Below, one piece after another: positions 25,689 through 36,779 of a DNA stretch of 64,000 nucleotides. Each line of letters opens with the position of its first letter. The stretch's first letter is position 1. A model generated the notes under the pieces. The model did not search any database and was not told the DNA's origin. It was given only the letters and a program-made list of their open reading frames with translations. Position numbers and translations under genes: made by a program. Source of the stretch: Dryococelus australis (lineage: Eukaryota > Arthropoda > Insecta > Phasmatodea > Phasmatidae); contig CM056995.1 of the NCBI GenBank assembly GCA_029891345.1, positions 79,361,895 through 79,425,894 on the forward strand, given 5' to 3'.

Positions 25689-26522
25689 TGTGACGGCTAT
25701 CCCTGCATATCGAACGAAAGCTAAAACCGATGGAGCCATATTGAAGTTGAGAAAATGTTGGCTGTTTGGAACAGCTTACCTTGGCTGTAACGGGGGTGTG
25801 TTTGACGAGTTCCACACTTCATGTCTGCTGGGCGGGCCTGCTGGTCTGCAAGTGTGGGTGCTACGGGACTGCTGCCGCCCGTGAAAACTTGGGCTGCCTT
25901 CTCCTCCCTTGTACATCACCTTGACCACGTGATGCCAGCCAGCCAGTCACGTACCACCAGGGTGCCCTTCCAGGACTTACGGATATCGATGGAGTGAAGA
26001 TAATTTTGTATTGTTCTCAATGGTTTTAAATAAAATATAAATACAGGTGTCTCATCCAGGTTCGGGGAGACAGCACAGGAGATTCACTTGGGCAGGAACT
26101 GCTGTTCCGTTAACATTTTTAAAGGGGGGGGGGGGGGGGGGGGCTTGCTGCCATTTTAAGTACAGTAAATAATTGTAAAGCCATAATTTATATATCATGT
26201 AAATTTTGGCAAAGGCATATTTTATATATTATGTAAATCTTTGGGAAAACTATTTTTTATACTAAAGTAATCAGTGGGAAATGAATATTTTTATATAAAG
26301 TTTATTTTTTGTGATACTTGGGGAAAAACTATGTAAATTATTTGAATTTACAATATAAAAGCAAGGCAACGTATATTTCAAAACTTTTTCACTGGAACCA
26401 ACCCAAATCCCTTTTTTGACATCATTGGAGGGCTCTAAGGTTGTTTCCAACTTAAAACACCAACATTTAGGAAGCAGTTGAGGCAAAGACCTTGTCCTGT
26501 GTGTGTTGGCAACACCGTCACA
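25689..26522 (+). repeat. 5' LTR of the Ty3/gypsy element (834 bp)
   Basis: Matches the 3' LTR from TGTGACGGCTATCCCTGCA to GGCAACACCGTCACA. It contains AATAAA at about 26030, downstream of a CTCAATGGTTTTAAATAAAA stretch, and a 20-base poly-G run (26124-26143) that is broken up in the other copy. The right third is very AT-rich. Confidence 0.93.
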
Positions 26523-26749
26523 TAGAGGATAGAGAAATCTGCGCCACTCTGCTTCCTCAATGCAGAGACGTTAAAAGGGAAAGTAAAGTTAGGAATTTTG
26601 TAAAGTTACGAAATAGTAAAAACTCCCTTGGGTTCGTTCCAGTGGTCATGAGAGTGACTTTTATTAGTAGTGGTGAATCAACTCATCCACAAAATTACTC
26701 ATACAGATATCTGTACATCGTGAATCCAGCACCTCACGAAAGAGTCTCT

Positions 26750-27404
26750 CCAGGAAAATTTGACCGATGCCGGGGTGTCGTTCAATCCAGACTACAGAAT
26801 AGATACCCTACAACAACATATGAGGGAGGTAGTTAAGAAAGGTGAAATGGCTGCTCAACAAGCAGGTGAGTACGACGCAGTTAACTTCTTTAAAAATATG
26901 AAACATTTGCCACCTCATTTGGTGGATAGTATCGAGACAGAGCGCAGCCTGAATTTAAAGTTAGTAGTAAATCTCTGGGTGCAAATGGTTAGAATCGCAC
27001 CTTTAAATATTTGTGATATTGTGCTTTTGTATGCCGCTATAATGTTCAAAGTGCCAGAGCCTTTGCAAAATGTGGTGGGGCAGGCGATAAATGAACGAAT
27101 GCCATTTAGAGAGTTTAGTCAGGCAATGTTGAGACAGACAGGTTCATCAGTAGCTATAGCCCACCAACGTATGAAAATATTGGAAAGATTTCAAAGTCAC
27201 AATGAGTCAATGCAGCAGTTTGTCAGAGAGACTATTAGATGGGTAGAAGTGTTAGGTTTGCAGTGTGCGAAAGCAGATTTGGTGGAAATAGTGTTTTTTA
27301 ATCTGTTGCCGGAAAATAGTAAATATTTTATATTTGCTTCAAAGCTGAAAATGTTAAATGAATTATTAGCTTTTGGTAATTCAAGTGGAATTAACGATAG
27401 GTGA
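26750..27404 (+). pseudogene. Gag capsid region of the Ty3/gypsy element
   Basis: An open frame of about 215 codons reads as a helical Gag capsid, with MREVVKKGEMAAQQAGEYDA near its start and an FQSHNESMQQFVRETIRWVE block at residues 144-163. That block corresponds to the conserved region near the end of Ty3/gypsy capsids (F...Q...E.....F). The true start is not clear: the frame is open upstream and the first in-frame ATG in a likely place is at 26820. The frame ends in a TGA at 27402 and the nucleocapsid continues in another frame. Confidence 0.8.
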
Positions 27405-27446
27405 TTGTAAACAAAGAGAGCCTAAAGTAGTAACCTCTAAACTGCA

Positions 27447-27760
27447 ATGCCAAATCTGTTCTCATACTAATCATCAGACGGCTAAATACTTTTATAAAAT
27501 GCAAAAAGGCGAAGGAAATTATGTGCAGGAAAAGTTAAAACAAAAATGTCAAATTGTTTTAGGAATAATCATCCGACGGAAAAATGTTCCTATAAGAAAA
27601 TGGATAGTGACGGGAAAGAAAAACCGCTTGAAAACAGGGGCCAGTCAGACGTAAAAGTAAATTCAGAAAATGTTGCTAAATCTGAAGGTCGAAAATCCGT
27701 AAAATAAATTATTTGTTTTAGGTGCGGTAATCCTGAACATTTTAAATTTAATTGTCTGTT
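27447..27760 (+). pseudogene. Nucleocapsid region with three zinc knuckles
   Basis: Three CCHC-type knuckles can be followed. The first is CQICSHTNHQTAKYF, whose last Cys is replaced by Tyr. The second is split by a one-base indel near 27550, keeping NCFRNNHPTEKC. The third is intact, CFRCGNPEHFKFNC (about 27716-27757). These bind genomic RNA in functional elements. Frame changes before and after show the gene is dead. Confidence 0.8.
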
Positions 27761-27819
27761 AAAGGGAAAACCTGCAGGAATAGGCACTGTGACAAACACA
27801 AATCTATGGTCTACTGTAT

Positions 27820-28139
27820 ATGCAGCTTGTGATTGCCAACTTAACAATGTCAGGTTTGATTGACTCGGGTGCCTTAGCGACACTTATAAGGCAAGAGACT
27901 TTGAATAAAATCATGCGGGATGCACCGTTTGGAACTTTGCAGTTAAAATGGGGTGAGTCAGTGGTATTTTCCTTAGCCAACGAAGGTTTGATAAAGTCAA
28001 ACATAATAGCTGTGATGAAAGTGAAAATAGAAAATTTTTCATGGAAAGTAGCGTTCCGTGTATTTGAACATATCACATGACGTGATTTTAGGTATCTATT
28101 TTTAGGTAGTACACGCGCATGCATTGATGTAGCAAAGAA
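27820..28139 (+). pseudogene. Retropepsin domain of the Ty3/gypsy element
   Basis: The frame contains SGLIDSGALATLI, where DSGA is the active-site motif of retropepsins, about 15 residues in. A hydrophobic tail follows, and the frame ends at TGA 28078. Beyond it, in another frame, lies FLGSTRACIDV, possibly the degraded flap-to-C-terminal part. It sits between the third zinc knuckle and RT, as expected. Confidence 0.8.
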
Positions 28140-28212
28140 GGAATTACAGTTTAGTTTTTCCCCGACACTGTAGTAAATTTGCAAGTAAACCTTTCATTTC
28201 CATAAAATTCAG

Positions 28213-29030
28213 TTGCTTCAGCATTCTGAAGAGGTAGCGAAAGTGTCAGAACAGCTTAAAATGGAATATAAAGATATGCTTACGTCGAAGTTAGGGCATT
28301 GTAAAGAGATTCCAGTAGAATTAAAACTGAAAGATAATGAGTCCGTAGTGTGTGTGCTGTATCGTGTGTCAGCACCCAATATTAAAGTATTTAAAAATTT
28401 GATCTCACAATTGCAAGACCAGGGAATCGTAGAAAATTCCACAGGTCCATACGCAAGTCCTTCTTTTCTAATTCCCAAGAAAACTCTGGGACAGTTTAGA
28501 ATTATCTGTGATTATAGAAAAATAAATAAAAAATTATATGTGGATTCCTAACCGGCACCCATCATGGAAACTGTACTTCAACATTTGTAAAAGGCTAATT
28601 ATTTCAATATCTTGGATTTAAATTCGGCATTCTTAAGTGTGAGCTACATCCCAATAGTAGGGCACCGTTACCGTTTTGTACACTGTGGGTTTGTATCGGT
28701 GGATTCGTTTACCGATGAGAGTAAATTCCGGCCCCCAGTGTATGTCTAGGGTGTTAACTCACGTATTAGGAAAATATCTGTATGAGTTTGTATTCAGGTA
28801 CATAGATGACATGTGCATATACAGTAATACATTAGAGGAACATCTTCAACACTTGCGGCTAGTATTACATGCATTGCGTAAAGCCAGGCTGACTATAAAT
28901 CAGGAAAAGATAAGTTGGACACAACAACATGTGCGTTATTTGGGATTTAATATTTCAGAGGGGAGTTTGCGTACAGATCCGGAAAAGGTAAAATCAGACA
29001 TAAATTTCCCGCAGCCTTAAAAGGTACTAG
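28213..29030 (+). pseudogene. Reverse transcriptase domain
   Basis: The N-terminal part reads VPVELKL-like, then ISQLQDQGIVENSTGPYASP, SFLIPKK and FRIICDYRKINK, the classic gypsy RT blocks. After a TAA at about 28549 the palm continues as FNILDLNSAFLSV, with the first catalytic Asp, then changes frame to GPQCMSRVLTHVLG and FRYIDDMCIYSN, where YIDD is the polymerase motif (about 28796-28807). The thumb-side YLGFNISEG segment follows. Two stops and at least one frameshift inactivate it. Confidence 0.92.
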
Positions 29031-29032
29031 GA

Positions 29033-29857
29033 GTGAAAAGATTTTTAGGTATGGTAGCATTTCATAGTAAGTTTATTACAAATTTTTCCGCTCTTGCAGA
29101 GCTGTTAAATAAATTTACAAGAAAAAACGTGCCATTTCAGTGGAAAGAAGATCAGGAAAATACTTTTAAAAAATTGAAAGATATGTTAGCAAATCCTTCC
29201 GTTTTGCATTTACCAAATTTTTCTGAAGAGTTCTTTTTGCACTGTGATGCCAGTTCTGTAGCGATAGGAGCATGTTTAAATCAGAAGATAGATGGTCATT
29301 TTGTAAGGATAGCATACGCCAGTAAAATATTGACTCAAGCCGAACGTAAATAAACTATTTATGAAAAGGAATGCTTAAATTGTATTTCGGGTATGGAAAA
29401 GTTTGCAGATTATTTGGATCACGCACCATTCACGTTGTACATGGACAACCAAGCACTCAGCTGGTTATTGAAATCGCAAAAGCCTGCAGGCAGGTTGGCA
29501 CGCTGGCTGGTAAGATTGGCCCATTCCAAATTTAATATGCAACACGTTCACGGGGTCAATAATTCAGTAGCAGATGAGTTGTCTTGCATGTATTGCGCCA
29601 AAGAGTTTGAGCAAGGCGACGAGCAGATGAAGAATGGGGCACCTGTAGAGAGTGTAGTGAGCATTGATAGTCAGCTGTCAAGGCCAGCAGTACGAAACAC
29701 AGACATTTCAGAATTTAATAGGTTACAAAAATTCCTAAGTGTGTTTACTGATATTAAAGAACACCAAAATTCTGATCAGGAATGTAAGCAGATTTCGTCT
29801 GAAATTAAGAATGGAATTTCACCGTATGTTATCTATAAATGTTTTTTAGATGAATAG
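29033..29857 (+). pseudogene. RNase H domain and linker
   Basis: FLGMVAFHSKFI opens the connection, then the RNase H core shows LHCDASSVAIGA (first Asp), YEKECL (Glu), YMDNQAL (second Asp) and SVADELS (last Asp), so all four metal-binding acids are present. A TAA at about 29351 separates the first Asp from the Glu. The segment after VADELS is a variable linker running to a TAG at 29855. Confidence 0.9.
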
Positions 29858-29859
29858 AC

Positions 29860-30941
29860 GAGACAAGGAAAATTCAGAGTTTTTGTGCCTGAAAGTTTGA
29901 GGCGATGGTGTTTAAATATTACCATGAATCTTATTACGGAGGACACGTAGGGCATGATAAAACCATCTGTTGTGTGTTAGAAATTTTTACGTGGCCAGCA
30001 GTATGCACCGACCTTGAAAACTGGGTAAAAGGCTGTGACACGTGTCAACACGCAAAAACTGAAAAATCAAAAACCAGAAGGCAAGTATGCAGGTACGGTA
30101 GCCACGTATCCTTGGATCCTTGGGAACCTGTGTATTTAGATGTCATGGGTCCGTTGCCCCGGAGTACATCGGGTAATGTCTATGTCCTAGTTATAATAGA
30201 TGGTTTCAGCACATTTTGTTTATTTTTCCCGTTATGTACCATAAAGGCAGTTAAAGTCTGTAAAGTTGTAATGCAATGGTTGTATAGTGTTTTTGGCGCA
30301 CCCATATATGTAGTAACGGATAATGGTACATATTTTTTGTCGTAAGAATTCTGAGATCTGAATTATATATAGGGAGTAAAAATGGTTCAAGCTGCCCCGT
30401 ACCATCCACAGGCATATTTAGTAGAACGTGTTAACTGTAACATTAAAATTGCCTTATGCAATTTTTTATCAGATACGCGTCACTGGGATGATGTATTATA
30501 CCTACTGTTTTTGTGTTTCAATAATTTGATTCATAGTTCACACAAGTATTCACTAGCTGAAGTGTTTTGGGGCGGAGATTGATGCATCCTTTAATAAATG
30601 TGTGGTCACTCACAGTACTTGTTTGGAAAATGTGAATAGTAAAAAACTGGAAGAAATATGGGCGTAGGTGACACACAATTTAATTATGCACCACCAGAAA
30701 ATGGAACAAAAAAAGTAATGTAACTTTGAAACCTGGTGATTTAATTTTAGTCAAGGCTCACCACCTCAGTTTAAAAATTGAACATTTTAGTGCTAAGTTG
30801 GCTGTAAAATGGCGAGGGCCGTTTAAAATAGTGAGGTTCCTTTCACCCATGACGGTAATGATTGAAGATCCACATTCTACAAACAAATACAAAAAGGTTC
30901 ATATCTCCCAATGTAAAAGATATCACGTACCCACAACATAA
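29860..30941 (+). pseudogene. Integrase domain of the Ty3/gypsy element
   Basis: The zinc-binding domain has YYHESYYGGHVGH and CDTCQHAK, giving the HHCC set. The core shows VYLDVMGPLPRS (Asp), YVVTDNGTYF (Asp) and YHPQAYLVERVN (Glu), a complete DDE triad. Stops occur at about 30343 and 30580 and one frame change precedes the C-terminal part, which contains KWRGPFKIVRFLSPMTVMI (about 30806-30862), the GPY/F-like module. No chromodomain follows. The frame ends at TAA 30939-30941. Confidence 0.9.
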
Positions 30942-31134
30942 GAGGGCTGTCCTCCGCCCTTTCCTGTTTGTGAAACCCTGCCTGTCTTCATTGAAGGATG
31001 TCAGACTGTTTTATTAAACATCCTAAGATTTTAAGATTATTACATTTTTTTAATATATTAGTTTTCTGGTTGTGTATTGGAGAAAAATTTAAGAGAGAGT
31101 ATTAGCATTTTGTAAGCAAGTATATTCTACTCAA

Positions 31135-31214
31135 AAGTTAAATGAGTACATAGTTAAAACGTGTACAAATATGTAAGTTGAATGAGTACATAAGTAAAAA
31201 TGTACGAATATGTC
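31135..31214. repeat. Two copies of a 40-bp repeat in the 3' untranslated region
   Basis: AATGAGTACATA occurs at 31141 and 31181 within two approximately 40-bp copies that also share AAAA(C/T)GTACAAATATGT-like sequence. It lies between the integrase stop and the polypurine tract and does not code. Confidence 0.7.
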
Positions 31215-31501
31215 AGAAATATTTAAAGGTATACCTGTATATATTATGAGTGAAGCTATAGAGATTTTATCTGTAAATGGAAAAAATGGTTCAAAATTTA
31301 AGCAAGCCTATCCAAAGTTATATTTGAAAAAGAGTTATGATTTGTTCTACGTATTCGTTGAGTGAACCTTGCTGCCTGTCTGTTTTATGGTAGCTGCTAA
31401 CAACATGACTCATGTCCCATGCAGAAAGGAGCCTGGGGTAAGGGCCTGGCCAGCCTACACCTTAAGTTCTGGACTGAAACAGACTTCTTGGGTCTTCTCC
31501 T

Positions 31502-31513
31502 GGGGAGGAGGGA
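31502..31513 (+). promoter_or_regulatory. Polypurine tract
   Basis: GGGGAGGAGGGA directly precedes the first base of the 3' LTR, the standard site for plus-strand DNA priming in LTR retroelements. Confidence 0.9.
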
Positions 31514-32380
31514 TGTGACAGCTATCCCTGCACATCGAACAAAAGCTAAAACCGAAGGAGCCATATTGAAGTTGAGAAAATATTGGCAGTTTGGGACGGC
31601 TTACCTTCGCTGCGACGGGGGTGATTTGACGAGTTTCACACCTCACGTCCGCTGGGCGGGCCTGTTGGTCTGCAAGTGTGGGCATCGCGGGGCTGCTGCC
31701 ACCCGTGAAAACTTGGGCTGCCTTCCCCTCCCTTGTACGTCACCTTGACCACGTGACACCAGCCAGCCAGTCACGTATCTCCACACCAGCCAGCCAGTCA
31801 CGTATCTCCAGGTTGCCCTTCCAGGACTTCCGGATATCGACGGAATGAAGATCATTTTGTATTGTTCTCAATGGTTTTAAATAAAATATTAATACAGATG
31901 CCTCACCCAGGTTCAGGGAGACAGCACAGGAGATTCACTTGCGCAGGAAATGCTGTTCCGTTAACATTTTAAAAGGGGGGAGGGGCTGGGCTTGCTGCCA
32001 TTTTAAGTTAAGTAAATAATTGTAAAGCCATATTTTATATATCATGTAAATTTTGGTAAAGGCATATTTTATATATTATATAAATCTTTGGGAAAATAAC
32101 TATTTTTTATACTAAATGTAATCAGTGGGAAATTTATATTTTTATATAAAGTTTATTTATTGTGATTTTTTTTTGTAAAAAATTACTGTATGTAAATTGT
32201 TTGAATTTACAATATAAAAGCAAGGCAATGTATATTTCAAAAATTTTTCACTGGAACCAACCCAAATCCTTTTTTTGACATCATTGGGTCATCTCAGCTG
32301 TTTTCCAACTTAAAACACCTACTTTCAGGAAGCAGTTGAGACAAAGACCTCGTCCTGTGTGTGTTGGCAACATTGTCACA
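31514..32380 (+). repeat. 3' LTR of the Ty3/gypsy element (867 bp)
   Basis: Pairs with 25689-26522. The extra length is mainly due to a tandem duplication at about 31761-31812 of CCAGCCAGTCACGTATCTCC, which is single in the 5' copy. The poly-G run of the 5' LTR is here only GGGGGGAGGGG. Ends GTCACA, followed by the CCCT target repeat. Confidence 0.93.
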
Positions 32381-32384
32381 CCCT

Positions 32385-34075
32385 TTCGGTGTATCTGCTC
32401 TTTACCACCTTGGTTATTAGACCGGCCAGGGTTAGTGTAGAGCAGTACACAATCTAATTGCCGGCTAAGTCGAGGGTCTTCCACATTGGAAAGATGATCT
32501 AGTTTTAGAATTTCTTAACTTCGGCCTAGGCCAAGGGGAAAGAGGGGTAAACCCTAGAGTGAAAAGAACTCGACGCTCTTCTAGACAAGCTGCCTGGCAC
32601 TTATACCTCAGATACTTCAAGGTTATGTGCGAAGTCAGTTTCATAGGGAACACAGGTGGTCTACACCTTGGATAACGGATGATGGAAATTTATTCACTTT
32701 CCGGGAGTCAACCGTTATATATAGTGGGACGTGTTGGTTTCCTACTTGGGACGAAGTTATCCACTACTTTGGCAACGGGACGTTTGGCTGGGCACTGTAT
32801 CTATGATGCAACAAGAAGCTGCAAACTACTTTTAACAGCTTAGCTCGCCATGCGGATGATGGCTGGAACAGCGGCCAATGTTGGTTGCGGCAGAGTTGAG
32901 CAATGGCACATGTTGCGGGGTGTGAGTGAACTTATTATCAGGTGTGGATTATCAATACCTAATAAGGCGTTGCCTTCCCTTAAAATAATTGAGATGAAAG
33001 GACGTTCCTCGCCTAGTAGTTTAATAAGATGCCCAAAGAGTGGGACTGGTAATGGTGGTGAATTAACTACGGGCACAATAATGTTCTCAATGAGTGGGGA
33101 GTTGTGATTCTCAATATTCTCTGAATTTAAATTATTCAATGCTCTTAGTGTTTCTTGAAGAATTCATCTGCGTTGCCTGCATTGTCTGTCGTACTCTGCG
33201 TAAGGCACTGTGCTACACAAAAATGACCAGGATGAAAAACAAATAATTTAATTGTTCCTGATGTATCGCCAACCTCAGTACCCACCGTCCGGCCTTATTC
33301 AGACTGGGATCGACTGAGAAAGACGTAAATTCGCTTGAGACCTGGGTGAGGCACCCACCCGAGGTTAAGTCAGTAGCAGGAGGTTCAGTTTTCCTTCCAG
33401 CCTTTTCAGAATAGGAAGAAGAACTGTAACGTTTTGTCTTACTAACCAAGGTATGGATTTGTGTTCCTACAGTGAGGTGCTGCCAATGATCTACCTGAGT
33501 GGCAGGTCTCGGTTTGCTGTTCTAAAGTTGTGAGTATTTGGCCTTCATGGCTCTTGTTACTTGTTGCACTGTTGGTTAATTACTGGCAGAATTATTAGTA
33601 GTGATTTAATGTGAACCAAGAGTTTTCAATGTCAATTAAATAACTCTCCTTTAAATGATAAAAAGGTTGACACATACAGTAAAATAAGTTACTCTCAAAA
33701 TGGATTATAAAAATTACATTTTTAATTAACGTATTATGGAAATGCAAGGTGAGTCCATACTTGCTCCTAATATATCAATTTAGTATTTACAAAGGAAGCT
33801 TAGTCTTATATTAACATTCTGGTGAAGGCATTCCTGAACAAAATGAGTTAATTAAAAAAACAAATACTTCGCAATCAAATTAATACTAATTTAATTAGGA
33901 GTGCTCTAAAGGAGCCTGAGATTTTGCCATTATCTCGCGACCTGTTCCCAAGTGGAATTTTAACGTAAGAGGAAAATGGTTTAAGGGAGTATGAGATGGA
34001 GAGAGACATCTTCTACACGAAGTGGCATGGCAGTGGAGGCATCTTCGGGGCTCACTGACGGCGGGCATATTCTAC
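32385..34075 (-). repeat. Decayed repeat, possible LTR-element interior on the minus strand
   Basis: A minus-strand open frame (32840-33139) reads TLRALNNLNSENIENHNSPL near its start and shows no known domain. A distantly similar start (TLKQALINQLINNSNPSTL) is seen in the minus-strand frame at 34942-35364. This suggests two related units in tandem, both downstream of minus-strand TATA-bearing repeats. The identity of the family is unknown to me. Confidence 0.35.
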
Positions 34076-34079
34076 AATT

Positions 34080-34450
34080 GAAACGCACACTTTAGCACGT
34101 AGTCTAGTGGTCAGCACACAAACCGTAGAGAACGCCCTCGCCCTTATTCAGACTTTGAGGTCAGTTTGGCTGCCACTTACCATGCTTGGTCTAGTGACCA
34201 TCGCACCCTTGAGACAGTTCTTCAGCTGTATTTCAGATTGGAGGAGGGAGACGACTGCTCTCATGCCTGGCATGGCACCTTCTATTTATACTAGAAATTT
34301 TAGTTTGTTGGCTTTCAGAGGGGTGCTGGGATGGCTAGCCTCACAGCACAGGGGTTGTTTATTTGAGCTTCTGCACTGCGCTACCCTTTTCTTATCTGCT
34401 GGGGTGGAGGCGTTGATATATCTTATCGCCTATACATAAGGTGCTAGAGG
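34080..34450 (-). repeat. LTR-like repeat copy A (minus-strand TATAAATAG)
   Basis: Carries TATAAATAG on the minus strand at 34282-34290. It shares with 35940-36530 the series CTTCTATTTATAC, a GGGGTGCTGGG/GGGGGCAGGGG-type block, ACAGGGG(T/C)TG and TTTCTTATC...GGTGGAGGC, in the same order and orientation about 2.03 kb apart. It is probably an LTR or promoter-bearing part of a retroelement. Confidence 0.5.
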
Positions 34451-35939
34451 CTTCGACGAACTTGTAGAATGGGTGCTGCACTCCTACAGCAAACCTTTGA
34501 ACTTGCTTATCTTTGCTAAGGATGCCTGTGGCTCTTTAAAATTTTAAACTCCCATGTTGGGGTTGGGGCGACCACACTTTTAAATCTTTATATATTGATG
34601 CGCACTCCTCTTGGATAACAAGTGGTTAGGGCACTTCTGACTGCCCTATCAGACCTTACGAGGTGAAGGGGAGTCAAACCCCAGGATGAGTCGGAGCGTT
34701 AAGCTATCCCTTGTGGGCAGTCTTATTCTCCTTACCACAAGGGATGTCAATAAACGGGACGCCAGCTGTCCCAATACAGTTTAAATGCTCAATCGGATAC
34801 GAGAGGTGAGTAAATCGTGTGGTGAATGATTTGACTTGAACTGACAGGGTTTATCCACTGCAGCCACGTTGGCTGTCGAGCGGGGATAAAGTTGGCTAGG
34901 GATTGTTCCGGGTGCGTTCGAGGAACTACCTTGGCAGAGATTCAAACCCTGATCGTCTTTCCGGATGCAAACATTATCGTACAGAAGTTTGGGAGTACTT
35001 CTGTTCTTGGGTGTCGAACCCAAAGTATTCTGCAAGATTTCAATCTTACGATACTTAATCGGCTAGAGGGGTCTGGTGTGTCTGTTATAGAATGTGATCC
35101 CTGTGTCGGGGTTGGTTGGACTGGGGTTTCCTCAGAGTCGGATTCTTTGTCTAGTTCACACCAACCTAGCAAGTGCTTCAAGGGGGTTTTGTGGTCAGGA
35201 GGTATCATTATATTATAGTCAATATGGTCACTCTCGGGTTCACTAGAGAACAGTGTACTTGGGTTTGAGTTATTAATTAGTTGATTTATTAATGCTTGTT
35301 TCAATGTGGTGCGCCTCTCGCATCGCCTCTGATGGCTTCCGGTACCTCCATCCTGTTTGCACATTTAGTAGTGAAATACAATTATTAAAATAAGGCTGTC
35401 AACAGGGGTTGTGGACGAGTAGTCCTGGGCGGAGCGAAATTTGAAGTCACTCCCGTGGACCTTGTGTCTCGTATTGGCGGCGAGTGCCCTGGAAGGCGAG
35501 TGCCCTGGAATCTCAGGGATTGGGCCAGGCCCTATGTCCTGAGGGATACAGCACACTACACAGCCAGATAGAGATCTGAGGTTAATTAGAGTTATTGTGC
35601 AACTGATTGAACACACAGCACTGCAATTAAAAGACAAAATTAATAAAACAATAAAGAACAATGACAAAGGATCTAAAATTAAAATTACGGTAGCCGACAC
35701 ACAAAGGGGTAAGTATGTAATGTAATATTTTACTACGCTTAAATCACACTTTAGTAGAGACCCGGCAAATGTAGTACTCACTAAAAGCTAGATAAAGAAA
35801 TATTAAAACACTGTCAATTACATTGATTCGCAAATTTATCTAATCAACAAACAAAGGTGAACCTGGGGAAAATTAATTTAATAAAATTATTTCCTACAAA
35901 AATTCCTAATCAATAATAAAACCAATGTACGCTATTTAC
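34451..35939 (-). other. Sequence between the two LTR-like copies
   Basis: Contains minus-strand open frames at 34942-35364 and 35365-35781 with no recognised domain. A short exact duplication GGCGAGTGCCCTGGAA lies at about 35480-35513. If copies A and B are LTR relatives, this may be internal sequence of a non-autonomous element, but no gag or pol motif is visible. Confidence 0.35.
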
Positions 35940-36530
35940 AGCATGAGTGTATCAGGGGCTCTATCCAGGGGCACGTAATTGCGCAACGACCTGTTACCAC
36001 GAAGTCGAGGGAAGTTGACTAAGGTAAGGGTAGTGGGTACAGGTGTGGGATTCTCCAATTTACATGGAGAGCTGTCCCTGGGCAGTCAGCTGAAGGAAGC
36101 CTTGTCCAAGCTGGGGCTGGAGTACTGGCGGCCTTCTTCAAGCTGCTGGCTGGAGGTACAGATTCGAGCCCTGCCTCGGGCTGCTGAGATGAAGGAGGTT
36201 GAGCTCTAGGCAGGCTCCAAAGAAGAGGAGAGAGTCTTCTGCTGACTGTAGCAGAGCTCTCGAACCTATGCAGCCGACGAACCCGGTGTCTCTCGCTCGA
36301 CCACGGTGCTGGACTTCTATTTATACGAGAATCGCTGTGTGTCAGCAATTCTCCGGGGGCAGGGGTAGCGTAGCCTTCCAACACAGGGGCTGGTTTATCT
36401 GCTGTGGGAGTGCCGCTCAATTTCTTATCGCCCCTGGTGGAGGCAATGACATATTTATGCGCCCCGGACTGAGGCAGGCGGGCCGTGATGTCAGAAGGTC
36501 ACGGGGGTGCTGCTATCTTGACGGTTTTTT
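35940..36530 (-). repeat. LTR-like repeat copy B (minus-strand TATAAATAG)
   Basis: Related to copy A at 34080-34450, with TATAAATAG on the minus strand at 36317-36325. It is GC-rich relative to its flanks. Divergence between A and B is high, so they are either old or members of different subfamilies. Confidence 0.5.
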
Positions 36531-36779
36531 GGAACTTCTTGGCCAGGCAGGGTAGCATAGTATATTTTAAATAATTAATATTATTTCTTTGTCGGGGTTG
36601 CTCTGGCACGTTTCTTCTTGATTGGATGTGGAAGATCATAATTTCAGATGTGCAGTATAATTATGTTGATGACTAACCAATGCATGTAGTCTTTTAATAT
36701 TATTATTTCCAAGTCTCAAAGGCCAATGAATTTGATTTCGCCCCATGCTTGGTGCGCTCAGATAGGGATAACTCGGCCA

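Larger units (their letters stand above)
25689..32380 (+). mobile_element. Full-length but inactive Ty3/gypsy LTR retrotransposon
   Basis: A 6692-bp element bounded by two LTRs that both begin TGTGAC and end GTCACA. It is flanked by a 4-bp direct repeat CCCT (25685-25688 and 32381-32384), the size expected for Ty3/gypsy integration. Internal order is gag, zinc knuckles, protease, RT, RNase H, integrase, the order that separates Ty3/gypsy from Ty1/copia. A polypurine tract touches the 3' LTR. No env is seen. A standard primer-binding site is not obvious after 26522 (TAGAGGATAGAG). Pol is broken by at least six stops and several frameshifts. The LTRs differ at about one base in ten over their first 110 bp, so the insertion is old. 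Confidence 0.93.

Noticed and set aside
34615-34690. tRNA-like stretch with GTGGTTAGGGCAC and GTCAAACCCC
   Set aside because: The T-loop consensus is poor and the acceptor stem does not pair, so it is not called as a tRNA gene.
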